Assembly (NCBI RefSeq): GCF_000737575.1
Contig: NZ_CP006270.1
Span: forward strand, 1,491,163-1,555,162
Direction: 5' to 3'
Length of the DNA stretch: 64,000 bases
DNA from: Synechococcus sp. KORDI-49
GTDB lineage: Bacteria; Cyanobacteriota; Cyanobacteriia; PCC-6307; Cyanobiaceae
Shown: positions 53,992 to 63,401 of the stretch, one piece after another
Position numbering within the stretch: position 1 is the stretch's first letter
Layout: every line of letters starts with the position of its first letter
Position numbers and translations under genes: made by a program
The notes under the pieces: generated by a model
The model's database searches: none
Told to the model about the DNA's origin: nothing
Seen by the model: the letters and a program-made list of their open reading frames with translations, nothing else

Positions 53992-55002
53992 ATGGCTTGG
54001 TATGGATTGCTACAGAGATGTCGAGAGCAGCCATGGAGCGTGGCAACCATGCAACGACTCGAGCCCTGGCACGGCCACTGCAGGCTGCAGTTCACAACCA
54101 ATGACGGCGGCAGAACCCGTCACCAGGGTGGCTGCCGTGCTCCGTTCAAACTGCTGCGGGCGGAGGCGGGGGACGACGGCCGCTGCGAACTGCCCCTTCT
54201 TCACACCGCCGGTGGCCTGGTGGGCGGCGATCAGCTCAGCATCGACTTGAACCTGAAAGCTGAAAGCCGCAGCCTGATCACCAGCGTGGCTGCTCAGAAG
54301 GTCTATGGCTCTGTCGGCCGCAGCCGCCTGAATCCCGATGGAGCCTGGTCCAGGCAGGGCGTGACCTGCACCCTGGATGACAACAGCGATCTGGAATGGC
54401 TGCCTCAGGAAATGGTGCTGTACGCCGATGCACTGTTTCACCAATCGTTGAGGGTGTGCCTGCCGGAGAACGCCTCATTTCTCAGTGCGGAGATCGTGCG
54501 GCTGGGGCGGACCGCCGCGGAGGAACGGCTGAATCAGGGATGCTGGCGCTCATGCCTGGAGATTCAGCGCCATGGAGCCGATTCACCGCGCTGGGAGCTG
54601 GTGGATCGGCTGGAGCTCGGTGGATCGAGCCTGACGGACTGCCACGGACTGGCCGGTGCACCGGTGTTCGGGTCCCTGGTATGGGCGGCACCCAAGCCGC
54701 TCAGTCCCGAAGCGATCTCCATGCTGCTGAAGGATGCACGGGACGACCGTCATGGCCTGATCGGCACGATGCGCTGCAGCACGCTGGATCAAGGGCTTGT
54801 TGCCCGCTACATCGGTCCTTCGAGCCGGGATGCCCGCTTCTGGTTCAGCCGCATCTGGGCTCGGACACGGGCATTGCGGGGTCTCGCCCTTCCCCGCATC
54901 CCGCGGGTCTGGCCTTTACAAGAACAGCCCTTGCAGGACCAGCCGTTGCAGAGCTTGATGTTCAAGGAGAACACTGCTGAGGCCATTGCGGAGACACACT
55001 GA
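53992..55002 (+). CDS. ureD: Urease accessory protein UreD
   Basis: Scaffold protein that binds apo-urease and recruits UreF and UreG. ATG 53992 gives 336 residues. ATG 54049 (MQRLEPWHGHCRLQF) gives 317, which is closer to typical UreD; the frame also runs upstream to 53833 but through ureE. Family segments are APFKLLRAE, LLHTAGGLVGGDQLSIDL, LITSVAAQKVYGS, and EWLPQEMVLYADALFHQSL. GCWRSCLEIQRHG is also present. It is the first gene of ureDABC and is divergent from ureEFG with only a few dozen bases for a promoter. Confidence 0.93.
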   Translation: MAWYGLLQRCREQPWSVATMQRLEPWHGHCRLQFTTNDGGRTRHQGGCRAPFKLLRAEAGDDGRCELPLLHTAGGLVGGDQLSIDLNLKAESRSLITSVAAQKVYGSVGRSRLNPDGAWSRQGVTCTLDDNSDLEWLPQEMVLYADALFHQSLRVCLPENASFLSAEIVRLGRTAAEERLNQGCWRSCLEIQRHGADSPRWELVDRLELGGSSLTDCHGLAGAPVFGSLVWAAPKPLSPEAISMLLKDARDDRHGLIGTMRCSTLDQGLVARYIGPSSRDARFWFSRIWARTRALRGLALPRIPRVWPLQEQPLQDQPLQSLMFKENTAEAIAETH

Positions 55003-55020
55003 GCATGACCGAGTCTTCCC

Positions 55021-55323
55021 ATGCATCTCAGTCCTCAGGAAAAGGACAAGCTCCTGATCGTGACCGCGGCCCTGCTGGCTGAGCGACGGCTCAACCGCGG
55101 CCTCAAGCTCAATCACCCTGAGGCGACGGCCTGGCTGAGCTTCCTGGTTCTGGAAGGCGCCCGTGACGGCAAAAGCGTTGCGGAACTGATGCAGGAGGGC
55201 ACCACCTGGCTGAGCCGTGATCAGGTGATGGACGGTGTCGCGGAGCTGGTGCATGAAGTGCAGATCGAGGCGGTCTTCCCCGATGGCACCAAGCTCGTCA
55301 CCCTGCACGACCCCATTCGCTGA
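55021..55323 (+). CDS. ureA: Urease gamma subunit
   Basis: The 100-residue gamma subunit of the nickel urease, exactly the usual length. It begins [20 protein letters not shown] and contains [20 protein letters not shown] with VAELMQEG, ending in [15 protein letters not shown]. The subunit packs against UreB and UreC in the cytoplasmic (alpha-beta-gamma) complex. It follows ureD by 18 bases and precedes ureB by 11. Confidence 0.98.
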   Translation: MHLSPQEKDKLLIVTAALLAERRLNRGLKLNHPEATAWLSFLVLEGARDGKSVAELMQEGTTWLSRDQVMDGVAELVHEVQIEAVFPDGTKLVTLHDPIR

Positions 55324-55334
55324 GGACGTCCCTG

Positions 55335-55655
55335 ATGCCACCCCTGATTCCCGGCGAACTGCTTCCGGAACCCGGCGAAATCGAACTCAACGCCGGTCGC
55401 CCTGTGACCACCATCAGCGTCGCCAACAGCGGCGACCGCCCCGTGCAGGTGGGCTCCCACTTCCACTTCGCTGAAGCCAACGCCGCTCTGCAATTCGACC
55501 GGATCGCCGCTCGCGGGCAACGGCTCGACATCCCCGCTGGCACAGCGATCCGGTTCGAGCCCGGCGACAGCCGGGACGTGAACCTGATTCCCTTCGCCGG
55601 CGCACGGCGTGTGGTCGGCTTCAACGGCCAGATCAACGGACCCCTTGACGCCTGA
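55335..55655 (+). CDS. ureB: Urease beta subunit
   Basis: Urease beta subunit of 106 residues. It starts [20 protein letters not shown] and has the family segment [20 protein letters not shown], then [20 protein letters not shown] and [16 protein letters not shown]. It completes the alpha-beta-gamma protomer and helps cover the active-site flap of UreC. Start and stop lie 11 and 3 bases from ureA and ureC, so the three are tightly co-translated. Confidence 0.98.
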   Translation: MPPLIPGELLPEPGEIELNAGRPVTTISVANSGDRPVQVGSHFHFAEANAALQFDRIAARGQRLDIPAGTAIRFEPGDSRDVNLIPFAGARRVVGFNGQINGPLDA

Positions 55656-55658
55656 TCC

Positions 55659-57368
55659 ATGCCTTTCCGCATCTCCCGCAAGACCTACGCCGAGACCTAC
55701 GGACCAACCACAGGCGACCGGGTCCGCCTCGCCGACACCGATCTGATCCTCGAAGTCGAGAAGGACTACACCGTCTATGGCGATGAGGTGAAATTCGGGG
55801 GCGGCAAAGTCATCCGCGACGGCATGGGCCAGTCCCAGATCCCACGGGCAAGTGGCGCCGTGGACACGGTGATCACCAACGCCCTGATCCTCGACTGGTG
55901 GGGCATCGTCAAGGCTGACGTGGGCCTGAAGGACGGCCGGATCGTGGGCATCGGCAAAGCCGGCAACCCTGACACTCAGGAGGGGGTGACGATCATCGTG
56001 GGACCGGGCACCGAAGCGATCGCCGGCGAGGGCCACATCCTCACCGCCGGTGGCATCGACACCCACATCCACTTCATCTGCCCGCAGCAGATCGAAACCG
56101 CCCTGGCCAGTGGTGTGACGACCCTGATGGGTGGCGGAACCGGACCTGCCACCGGCACCAACGCCACCACCTGCACCCCCGGCGCCTTCCACATCGCCAG
56201 CATGCTGCAGGCCGCTGAAGGCCTGCCGGTGAATCTGGGCTTCTTCGGCAAAGGCAACGCCAGCACACCTGAGGCCCTGGAAGAGCAGGTGCTGGCAGGG
56301 GCCTGCGGGCTCAAGCTGCATGAGGACTGGGGCACGACACCGGCAGCGATCGATGCCTGTCTGTCGGTCGCGGACCGGATGGATGTGCAGGTCTGCATCC
56401 ACACCGACACCCTCAACGAAGCGGGCTTCGTTGAGGACACGATCGCCGCGATCAAGGGTCGCACCATCCACACGTTCCATACAGAAGGTGCCGGCGGTGG
56501 TCATGCCCCCGACATCATCAAGATCTGCGGTGAAGCGAACGTGCTGCCCAGCAGCACCAACCCCACCCGGCCCTACACCCGCAACACTCTCGAGGAGCAC
56601 CTCGACATGCTGATGGTGTGTCACCACCTGGATCCGAAGATCCCTGAGGACGTGGCCTTTGCCGAATCACGCATCCGCCGCGAAACGATTGCCGCCGAAG
56701 ACATCCTTCACGACCTGGGTGCCTTCTCGATCATTGCCAGCGATTCCCAGGCCATGGGCCGCGTTGGCGAAGTGATCACCCGAACCTTCCAGACGGCCCA
56801 CAAGATGAAGGTGCAGCGGGGAGCGCTCCCGGAGGATTCCGATCGCAACGACAACCACCGGCTCAAGCGCTACATCGCCAAAGTGACCATCAATCCAGCC
56901 CTGGCCCACGGCATCAGCAGCGAGGTTGGATCCGTCGAAACCGGCAAACTCGCCGATCTGGTGCTCTGGAAGCCTGGTTTCTTCGGCATCCGTCCTGAAC
57001 TGGTGCTCAAGGGAGGTTCCATCGTGTGGGCCCAGATGGGTGATGCCAACGCCTCGATCCCAACCCCGGGCCCTGTGCATGGCAGGCCGATGTTCGGAGC
57101 GTTCGGCAAGGCACTGGTCCACAACTGCCTCACCTTCGTCAGCCAGGCAGCGATGGATGCCGACATCCAGAGCCAACTCGGGCTGGAACGGACCTGCCTG
57201 GCCGTCCAAGACACCCGCAGCGTTGGCAAAAGCGCTCTGAAGCTCAATTCCAGCCTGCCCAATGTGAGCGTGGACCCGCAGACCTATGAAGTGTTCGCCG
57301 ACGGCGAACTGCTCACCTGCGAACCCGCGGAGGTGCTTCCCCTCGCGCAGCGCTATCTGCTGCTTTGA
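55659..57368 (+). CDS. ureC: Urease alpha (catalytic) subunit
   Basis: Catalytic nickel subunit, 569 residues, splitting urea into ammonia and carbamate. The first metal-binding pair is [15 protein letters not shown]219 in [12 protein letters not shown] is the lysine carbamylated to bridge the two nickel ions. [14 protein letters not shown] and [17 protein letters not shown] supply further His residues. The mobile-flap Cys is in [13 protein letters not shown], with [20 protein letters not shown] next and [12 protein letters not shown] holding an Asp ligand. All expected active-site residues are present, so the enzyme should be functional. The stop overlaps the TTG start of the next gene. Confidence 0.99.
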   Translation: MPFRISRKTYAETYGPTTGDRVRLADTDLILEVEKDYTVYGDEVKFGGGKVIRDGMGQSQIPRASGAVDTVITNALILDWWGIVKADVGLKDGRIVGIGKAGNPDTQEGVTIIVGPGTEAIAGEGHILTAGGIDTHIHFICPQQIETALASGVTTLMGGGTGPATGTNATTCTPGAFHIASMLQAAEGLPVNLGFFGKGNASTPEALEEQVLAGACGLKLHEDWGTTPAAIDACLSVADRMDVQVCIHTDTLNEAGFVEDTIAAIKGRTIHTFHTEGAGGGHAPDIIKICGEANVLPSSTNPTRPYTRNTLEEHLDMLMVCHHLDPKIPEDVAFAESRIRRETIAAEDILHDLGAFSIIASDSQAMGRVGEVITRTFQTAHKMKVQRGALPEDSDRNDNHRLKRYIAKVTINPALAHGISSEVGSVETGKLADLVLWKPGFFGIRPELVLKGGSIVWAQMGDANASIPTPGPVHGRPMFGAFGKALVHNCLTFVSQAAMDADIQSQLGLERTCLAVQDTRSVGKSALKLNSSLPNVSVDPQTYEVFADGELLTCEPAEVLPLAQRYLLL

Positions 57369-58114
57369 GCACCACCCTGCTGGTGGTGCAGCATGTCGAC
57401 CACGAAGGTCCCGACCTGATTGCCGATCTGGCCCGGGAACGGCAAATGCAGATCGACGTCCGTCGGCCATCTCTGGGAGATCACTTCCCTGATCCGGATG
57501 GGTGCCGCAACACCATCGCCTTGGTGCTGGGAGGCCCCATGAGCGTGAACGACCGCCTGCAGCCAGGCATGGACTGGCTGCAACGGGAACTGGACTGGCT
57601 GACGTCCTGGCATCAGCACCAGCAACCGGTCCTGGGGATCTGCCTGGGCGCACAACTCCTGACGATGGCGGCCGGGGGAAGCGTTGAACAGCTGCTGGTG
57701 GGCCACCCGGCGCACCCCTTGAAGGAGGTTGGCTTCGGTGCCATCCACTGGGTTGTTGACCCAAGCGAGGAGCCGCTGCTGCAGGGGCTTCATCCCAGCG
57801 AGACCGTGCTGCATTGGCATGGCGATCGCATCCGCCTGCCCTCCGAAGCAACACTGCTGGGTTCTTCACTGCACTGCAAGGAGCAGGTGTTCCGGGTCAA
57901 ACACCATGCCATCGGCTTGCAGTGCCATCTGGAAGTCTCCGGTTCCAGCCTGGAGAACTGGATCAGAGCTGATCGCAGCTATGTGGTGAACGCCATGGGA
58001 GCGGATGGGCCAGAACAACTTCAGAACGACTGGAAACGCCTAAGTGCGGATCTGAACCGCAGTGGCCGAAGGCTCTTTTCCAATGCTCTAACTCAACTCC
58101 TGGCTGAGCTTTGA
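57365..58114 (+). CDS. Class I glutamine-amidotransferase-like protein
   Basis: A 249-residue stand-alone GATase1 domain, of the group often labelled GMP synthase-like. The nucleophile elbow [17 protein letters not shown] has the catalytic Cys. [12 protein letters not shown] is the oxyanion region, [11 protein letters not shown] is a substrate loop, and QCHLEVS supplies the His-x-Glu partner. No synthetase domain is attached, so its amine acceptor is unknown; some relatives hydrolyse gamma-glutamyl compounds. The start TTG 57365 overlaps the ureC stop (TTGA), so it may be expressed as the last cistron of ureDABC. A link to nitrogen metabolism is plausible but unproven. Confidence 0.8.
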   Translation: MSTTLLVVQHVDHEGPDLIADLARERQMQIDVRRPSLGDHFPDPDGCRNTIALVLGGPMSVNDRLQPGMDWLQRELDWLTSWHQHQQPVLGICLGAQLLTMAAGGSVEQLLVGHPAHPLKEVGFGAIHWVVDPSEEPLLQGLHPSETVLHWHGDRIRLPSEATLLGSSLHCKEQVFRVKHHAIGLQCHLEVSGSSLENWIRADRSYVVNAMGADGPEQLQNDWKRLSADLNRSGRRLFSNALTQLLAEL

Positions 58115-58464
58115 GATCAGCAGTTGATGCCTGGATCAATGATGTGTTGGAGGCTGCTGGTGTGAGAAGACAGCCTCCGAGGAAGAAAGGCCAGTTTCAT
58201 CCCTCAAATCTTTTTTAGTTGAGCAGAAGATTAAAAACAGTTTAAGAGGATACAGATTTCTTTTTTCTCCTGGTGGATTCACGTTGTCTGGAACGCCACG
58301 GGAGATCAGCCGAAGACCGCATTCAGAGGGGGGCTTCACGTCACCAGAGATACGCAAATCACATGCTGATCCCGCTTTTGGAACCCAAGTCGAGCAATGT
58401 GTAGCAACGGCAACCCATGCGCCCCCTGTCGAGTTTTTGGATGCGTGCATCCATTGTTCTGGCG
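58115..58464. other. Intergenic region before the ATP-grasp gene
   Basis: The 350 bases hold GGAGGCTG / CAGCCTCC (58149-58178), an eight-base hairpin without T-tract that may end the urease transcript. Just before the next start is GGATGC-GT-GCATCC (58439-58452), a small symmetric element that could be an operator. A T-rich stretch lies around 58205-58265. No further gene was recognised. Confidence 0.5.
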
Positions 58465-59937
58465 ATGTTCACCCAGTACCGACCGACCGACGGGTACGAC
58501 GAATATTTCTGCCGTGAACAATCCGCACCCCGGGAAGATCTCGAACCGCTGCTGTCGTCCCTCGGCGCCATGGGACTGGCGGAACTGAACCGCAGCCACG
58601 CATCCGCCAGCAACCTGCTGCGGCGTCTTGGAGCCACATTTCGCCTGAATGGCTCAGGGCTTCAGGGCGGTGAGCGGATCCTGCCCTTCGACCCTCTACC
58701 CCGGCTGATCCACCGCCAGGACTGGTCTGTACTGGAACGAGGGTTGTTTCAACGCCTGGAAGCCATCGATCAGTTTCTTGAGGATGTCTATGGCCCGCAG
58801 ATGATCCTCCGGGACGGTGTGATTCCTCGTGAAGATGTGGAAAGTTCCCAGGGGTGGCGCCCTCAGATGCAGGGCATCACCACTCCCCTCAACCGCTGGT
58901 GCCACATCTCCGGGCTGGATCTGATCCGGGACGGAGAGGGAACTTGGCGTGTTCTGGAGGACAACCTGCGATGCCCCTCGGGAGTGGCCTACTTCCTGGA
59001 AAACCGGCGCGTGATGAAGCGGTTGTTCCCGAGCCTGTTCGAAGGGCGCATCGTGCAACCGATCGACGATTACCCATCGCATCTGCTGCGCACGTTGCAG
59101 GATCTGGCTCCGTGGAGCGATGCACCGAGGGTTGTTCTGCTCACCCCTGGAGTGTTCAACAGTGCGTACTTCGAGCACAGCTACCTGGCCCAGCAGATGG
59201 GGATCACCCTGGTGGAGGGCCGGGATCTGATCTGTGAGGACGGTCGGGTCTGGATGCGCAGCACCGCTGGACGGGAGCCTGTCGATGTCATCTACCGCCG
59301 CATCGACGATGACTTTCTCGATCCCACTGTCTTCCGTCGTGATTCGATGCTCGGCGTGCCGGGCCTGATCGATGTGATGCGATCCGGTCGGGTTGCGATC
59401 GCCAATGCCCCCGGCACCGGAGTCGCCGATGACAAGCTCATCTACGCCTACGTGCCGTCCATGATCCGTTACTACCTCAATGAGGAGCCGATCATTGACA
59501 ACGTTCCTACCTATCTGTGCTCCAGGGACGACGATCTGCGTTACGTGCTCGAACATCTGAACGAACTGGTGGTGAAGTCCGTCGCCGAGGCTGGTGGCTA
59601 CGGAATGCTGATCGGCCCTCACGCCACGGCTGGGGAGATCGATGGCTTCGCCGCGAAGATCAGAGCTCACCCTCGCAATTTCATCGCCCAACCCACCCTT
59701 CAGCTGTCCACGGTCCCGTCCCTCAGCGAAGGAGAGCTCTACCCCTGCCATGTGGATCTGCGTCCGTACGTGCTGCGGGGCAAGACCAACTGGGTCAGTC
59801 CTGGAGGACTGACCCGCGTGGCGCTGAAGCGGGGATCCCTGGTGGTGAATTCGTCCCAGGGTGGAGGCTGCAAGGACACCTGGGTGGTGAGTGAGAACCC
59901 TGTATCTGCTCCGAGACAGGAGGCATTGCCGTGCTGA
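58465..59937 (+). CDS. Circularly permuted ATP-grasp protein
   Basis: A protein of the circularly permuted ATP-grasp type 2 family (formerly DUF404/DUF407), 490 residues from ATG 58465; ATG 58417 would add sixteen. Family segments are YDEYFCREQSAPRED, FRLNGSGLQGGERILPFDP, NRWCHISGLDLIRDGEG, WRVLEDNLRCPSGVAYF, VIYRRIDDDFLDP and IANAPGTGVADDKLIYAYVP. AEAGGYGMLIGPHA lies late, with VLRGKTNWVSPGGLTRVAL near the end. Such proteins are thought to form an amide or peptide-like bond using ATP. They occur with alpha-E and transglutaminase proteins, as here. The substrate is unknown. Confidence 0.9.
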   Translation: MFTQYRPTDGYDEYFCREQSAPREDLEPLLSSLGAMGLAELNRSHASASNLLRRLGATFRLNGSGLQGGERILPFDPLPRLIHRQDWSVLERGLFQRLEAIDQFLEDVYGPQMILRDGVIPREDVESSQGWRPQMQGITTPLNRWCHISGLDLIRDGEGTWRVLEDNLRCPSGVAYFLENRRVMKRLFPSLFEGRIVQPIDDYPSHLLRTLQDLAPWSDAPRVVLLTPGVFNSAYFEHSYLAQQMGITLVEGRDLICEDGRVWMRSTAGREPVDVIYRRIDDDFLDPTVFRRDSMLGVPGLIDVMRSGRVAIANAPGTGVADDKLIYAYVPSMIRYYLNEEPIIDNVPTYLCSRDDDLRYVLEHLNELVVKSVAEAGGYGMLIGPHATAGEIDGFAAKIRAHPRNFIAQPTLQLSTVPSLSEGELYPCHVDLRPYVLRGKTNWVSPGGLTRVALKRGSLVVNSSQGGGCKDTWVVSENPVSAPRQEALPC

Positions 59938-60914
59938 GCCGAGTGGCTGATTCGCTGTACTGGATCAACCGGTACATCGAACGCGCCGAGAACATCTCAC
60001 GGTTCCTCGAAGTGAGTGAAGCCATGGCACTGGACTGCCCACCCGGCAGCGCGGAACCCTGGCTGCCCCTTGTCGATGCCATTGGTGATCGGGACAGCTT
60101 CGAGCAGATGTATTCCCAGGGATCTCCGAAAGAGGTCGTGAGCTTTCTGCTTCTGGATCGCGACAACCCGAACAGCATCGTCAGTTGCATCGCCAATGCC
60201 CGTGAAAACGCAAGGCAGATCAGAGATGTGATCACCACCGAAATGTGGGAGCAGCTGAACGATCTTTACTGGAACGTGCAGGACGGCGAAGCGCTCTGGC
60301 AAGAACCGGATCAGGAGCAGCTGCGCAGCATCCGGAGAGGTTGTCAGCTCTTCTACGGCATCACCGACGTCACCCTCAACCGGGATCAGACATGGCTGTT
60401 CAGCCGACTGGGCCGGCTGATCGAACGGGCGGACAAAACCTCACGCATCCTCGACGTGAAATATTTCCTGCTGCTGCCAGCGCCCACGGAAGTGGGGGGG
60501 GTGCTGGATGAACTGCAATGGATCTCTCTGCTGCGCACAGCTGGCGCTTATCAGATGTATCGCCAGAGCGTGCAACAGGCCATCACACCGTCATCGGTGG
60601 CTCGGTTTCTGTTGCTGGATCCGATCTTTCCCCGTTCCGTGCGTTTCTGCCTTCAGGCGATCAATGAAACCCTGTCGCAGATTCAACGGGCCCCCCAGGC
60701 AGGGCCTCCGGATGACCTCGAATGTCTGCGGGGTCAGGTGCTCGCCAAATGGAGTTACATCCGCATTGATGTTCTGATCGAGCGCGGACTGCATGAAGCC
60801 ATCGATCAATTGCAAACCGACCTGAACCAGCTGCATGCCTTGATTCACAACCGATATTTCATCACCGGCGACCTCGCCTCCACCCCCTCTGACCCCTCAT
60901 GCGCGCTCAGCTGA
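59931..60914 (+). CDS. Alpha-E domain protein (DUF403)
   Basis: A 327-residue all-helical protein of the alpha-E family. It begins with GTG inside the end of the ATP-grasp gene (seven-base overlap) and reads LSRVADSLYWINRYIERAEN, then LLLDRDNPNSIVSCIANARE and NARQIRDVITTEMWEQLNDL, all typical. A second half repeats the helical pattern (WLFSRLGRLIERADKTSRIL, FLLLDPIFPRSVRFCLQAIN). Its biochemical role is not established. Tight linkage to an ATP-grasp enzyme and a transglutaminase-like protein is a recurring arrangement and implies joint action in a peptide-modifying or proteolytic pathway. Confidence 0.9.
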   Translation: MLSRVADSLYWINRYIERAENISRFLEVSEAMALDCPPGSAEPWLPLVDAIGDRDSFEQMYSQGSPKEVVSFLLLDRDNPNSIVSCIANARENARQIRDVITTEMWEQLNDLYWNVQDGEALWQEPDQEQLRSIRRGCQLFYGITDVTLNRDQTWLFSRLGRLIERADKTSRILDVKYFLLLPAPTEVGGVLDELQWISLLRTAGAYQMYRQSVQQAITPSSVARFLLLDPIFPRSVRFCLQAINETLSQIQRAPQAGPPDDLECLRGQVLAKWSYIRIDVLIERGLHEAIDQLQTDLNQLHALIHNRYFITGDLASTPSDPSCALS

Positions 60915-61798
60915 CCCATAGCCTCACCTACCGCTACGAGGCCCCGGTTCAGCTCGGCGAACACAGGCTCTGCCTGCGTCCTCGCGCCCAGGGCCATCAA
61001 CATCTGATCGAGCACAGCCTTCGGATCACGCCTGAACCGAGCCACAGCCATGACCTCCTGGCTGCCAGCGGGGATGCCATCCAACGCGTCCGCTTCTTCG
61101 GACCCACCGACGCCTTGCACATTCAGGCCAGCAGCCTGGTGGTGACACACCCGGCTGCACCGCTGCTGGACTGCTTCAACGGTCTTGAACCGCCCCTCCC
61201 TTACCCCCGGCGACAACTCAACCAGGATCTGCTCGGAGCACTCGAAGGCTGGCTACCCAATGGCCAGCACGATCCTTCCGCTGTGGAGCTGGCACAGGAT
61301 GCGCTGATGGGCAGCAATCAACAGGTGCTGCCGTTCCTCCATCAATTGATGGAGATGATTCAGGATCGGGTGAAGTACACCCAGCGCCACGCGGGTCCGG
61401 CCTGGCCAGCAGGCCGGACCTTGCGCGAACGGATCGGATCCTGCCGGGATCTGGCGATGCTGATGACGGAGTGCTGCCGCAGTATTGGACTGCCGGCTCG
61501 CTTTGCGAGTGGTTATCACCTCGCCGACCCGGCACCGCAGAGTTACGACCTGCATGCCTGGACCGAGGTGTATCTGCCGGGGGCCGGCTGGCGTGGCTTC
61601 GATCCCAGTGCGGGCGGCGAAATCACCGAGCGCTACATCGTTCTGGCCAGTTCCTCGAAACCCGATCTCACCGCAGCCGTCTGCGGCACCTTCAGTGGCC
61701 CACCAGGAACGGTCAGCGAGCTGAGCTGGTTGATCGAAGCGATGGTGGAATCAGAATCCGACCAGAACCACGCACCCAGCCTGATTCAGGCCGCCTGA
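60899..61798 (+). CDS. Transglutaminase-like cysteine protease family protein
   Basis: A 299-residue protein with an N-terminal beta domain (LTHSLTYRYEAPVQLGEHRL, CLRPRAQGHQ) and a transglutaminase-like core. The catalytic triad is visible: Cys in RIGSCRDLAMLM, His in YDLHAWTEVYLPGAGW, Asp in RGFDPSAGGE. ARFASGYHLADP lies between them. Members of this group usually act as proteases or amidases rather than cross-linkers. The start overlaps the alpha-E gene by 16 bases, making a three-gene coupled operon, and the end overlaps the convergent cupin gene by 13 bases. The substrate is unknown. Confidence 0.9.
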   Translation: MRAQLTHSLTYRYEAPVQLGEHRLCLRPRAQGHQHLIEHSLRITPEPSHSHDLLAASGDAIQRVRFFGPTDALHIQASSLVVTHPAAPLLDCFNGLEPPLPYPRRQLNQDLLGALEGWLPNGQHDPSAVELAQDALMGSNQQVLPFLHQLMEMIQDRVKYTQRHAGPAWPAGRTLRERIGSCRDLAMLMTECCRSIGLPARFASGYHLADPAPQSYDLHAWTEVYLPGAGWRGFDPSAGGEITERYIVLASSSKPDLTAAVCGTFSGPPGTVSELSWLIEAMVESESDQNHAPSLIQAA

Positions 61799-62277
61799 AG
61801 CTCTGGTTCCACTCCATGAAGGCATGGTTTCGGCGCTGTGATGGTCGTGGCATCCATCAAGGCCGGAATGCGAGCACTGTTGTAAACGCGGAATTCATTC
61901 ACGAGGGAGACTCCCTGCTCGCGCACGGCCTGGTTCAGGACGACCGAACCATCGGGATCTGACACCGAACGATGGAAGGTGCCCGGAGGAATGCGCAGGA
62001 TGTCGCCGCCACTCTCCAATCTCACGATGTGGAACGGCTTCTCCCAGGCCAGATTCACGAGATAGAACGTGCGACCGCCACTGGCGGCAAGCAGATTGTC
62101 CTCCTGGTGAGGATGAAGATAGAACTGCCAGGCGCCACTGGCCGGATCGTTGGGTGGGCTGGTCGCCGGCCCGGTGTGAATCACCAGGTCACGGGCATTC
62201 GATGTTCCCACGGTGACATCGAAGAAGCGAACCGATGGTGTGTCGCGGAAGCGTTCGTAGGCCAGCAGTTCAAACAT
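61786..62277 (-). CDS. Cupin-superfamily conserved hypothetical protein
   Basis: A 163-residue protein from ATG 62277 (the frame is open to 62361). The core reads AWQFYLHPHQEDNLLAASGG, then RTFYLVNLAWEKPFHIVRLE, GGDILRIPPGTFHRSVSDPD and GSVVLNQAVRE. The H-x-H-x-E-like first motif and the G-x5-P-x-G-x3-H second motif suggest a cupin barrel with a metal site. It resembles cyanobacterial hypotheticals and sugar-nucleotide epimerase-type cupins, but no reaction can be assigned. It overlaps the transglutaminase gene by 13 bases, tail to tail, and lies 80 bases downstream of moaA on the same strand. Confidence 0.75.
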   Translation of the reverse strand: MFELLAYERFRDTPSVRFFDVTVGTSNARDLVIHTGPATSPPNDPASGAWQFYLHPHQEDNLLAASGGRTFYLVNLAWEKPFHIVRLESGGDILRIPPGTFHRSVSDPDGSVVLNQAVREQGVSLVNEFRVYNSARIPALMDATTITAPKPCLHGVEPELQAA

Positions 62278-62357
62278 CAAACCGGGTCGATGAAAACCCG
62301 AACACTGCATGTGTTGTACCGGGAGAAGCCTTGGGAAATGGTCGCGACAGCAACGGT

Positions 62358-63401
62358 TCACCCCCCCAGATAGGCCATCTCCGCATGTTGGTTTGAATCA
62401 GCGTTGCCATGACGCTCCTCGCTGTAGCGATCGCTTCGCCGATGCCAGAGAGCGGCCATGGTCCGCTCGAGCTCTGACTCCACGTCCAGTACCGGGGTCA
62501 GATCCGTGCCCTCCGCTGCGAACAGACAGGTGAAGGCACGGCCATCGGCCGTGACGCGCAAACGGTTGCAATCCGAACAGAAGGGCTCACTGATGGAGGC
62601 GATCACACCGAGGCAGCCTCCACCGTCGGCGTAACGCCAACTCCGCGCTGTACCGCTCACAGGGCGACCGAGCGGCTGGAGCGGCCACCGCGCACCGATG
62701 CGCTTCACCATTTCAGCGGCCGGGAGAACCTGCTGCGGACGCCAGCCGTTGCGATTGCCGACATCCATGAATTCGATCAGACGCAGCTCAAGCCCCCACC
62801 GCCGCGCCAGATCCGCCAGGGGAATCAACTGATCGTCATTCACAGTCCGCTGAATCACGGCATTGAGCTTCAGGCCACCGGCAGCAGGATCAAAACCGGC
62901 TGACGTGGCAGCCTGCAGCCCGGCAAACACCTGCTGCAGGAGGCGTTCACCGGCCGGAACACCGCCACGGAGGCCGGCCATGCGCGCTGCCACCTCTGGA
63001 TCGACAGCATCGAGACTGACGGTGATCCGATCCAGACCGGACGCACGAAGTGCCGTCGCCCGATCGGACGTCAGCAGCACGCCGTTGCTGGTGAGAGCGA
63101 CCTCGCGCAACCGGTTGAGAGGATCACCGAGCGTCTCCCGTCCGTTGTGAATCTGCTGAAGCAGAGGGAGCAAGCGGTCACTCAGCAGGGGTTCACCCCC
63201 GGTGAGCCGCAGGGTGTGCACGCCGAGACGACAGGCAACCCGAATCAGACGCAACTGCTGCTCCAGACTCAGCAGGCCTGGAGGATCCTCCGCATCGGGG
63301 CAGCAGTACGGGCAGCTCAGATTGCAGCGGGCTGTTAACGACAACCGCAACACACCCAGCGTCCGAGAACGCTGATCAGCAACCGATGGCTCACTGGTCA
63401 T
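62358..63401 (-). CDS. moaA: GTP 3',8-cyclase MoaA
   Basis: Radical SAM enzyme for the first step of molybdenum cofactor synthesis. ATG 63401 (347 residues) is chosen because it overlaps the mobA stop and gives a normal MoaA length. The N-terminal cluster is LTARCNLSCPYCCPDAEDPP with C-x3-C-x2-C. LRLTGGEPLLSDRLLPLLQ binds SAM. The C-terminal cluster is FCSDCNRLRVTADGRAFTCL, and the protein ends YLGG, the conserved double glycine that inserts into the active site. The cofactor would serve, for instance, nitrate reductase, in keeping with the nitrogen theme (inference). Confidence 0.96.
   Translation of the reverse strand: MTSEPSVADQRSRTLGVLRLSLTARCNLSCPYCCPDAEDPPGLLSLEQQLRLIRVACRLGVHTLRLTGGEPLLSDRLLPLLQQIHNGRETLGDPLNRLREVALTSNGVLLTSDRATALRASGLDRITVSLDAVDPEVAARMAGLRGGVPAGERLLQQVFAGLQAATSAGFDPAAGGLKLNAVIQRTVNDDQLIPLADLARRWGLELRLIEFMDVGNRNGWRPQQVLPAAEMVKRIGARWPLQPLGRPVSGTARSWRYADGGGCLGVIASISEPFCSDCNRLRVTADGRAFTCLFAAEGTDLTPVLDVESELERTMAALWHRRSDRYSEERHGNADSNQHAEMAYLGG

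Noticed and set aside
55221-56627. Minus-strand open frame of about 468 codons opposite ureB and ureC
   Set aside because: Antisense to the urease subunits with all catalytic residues on the plus strand; His/Gly/Asp-rich composition is typical of a mirror frame.
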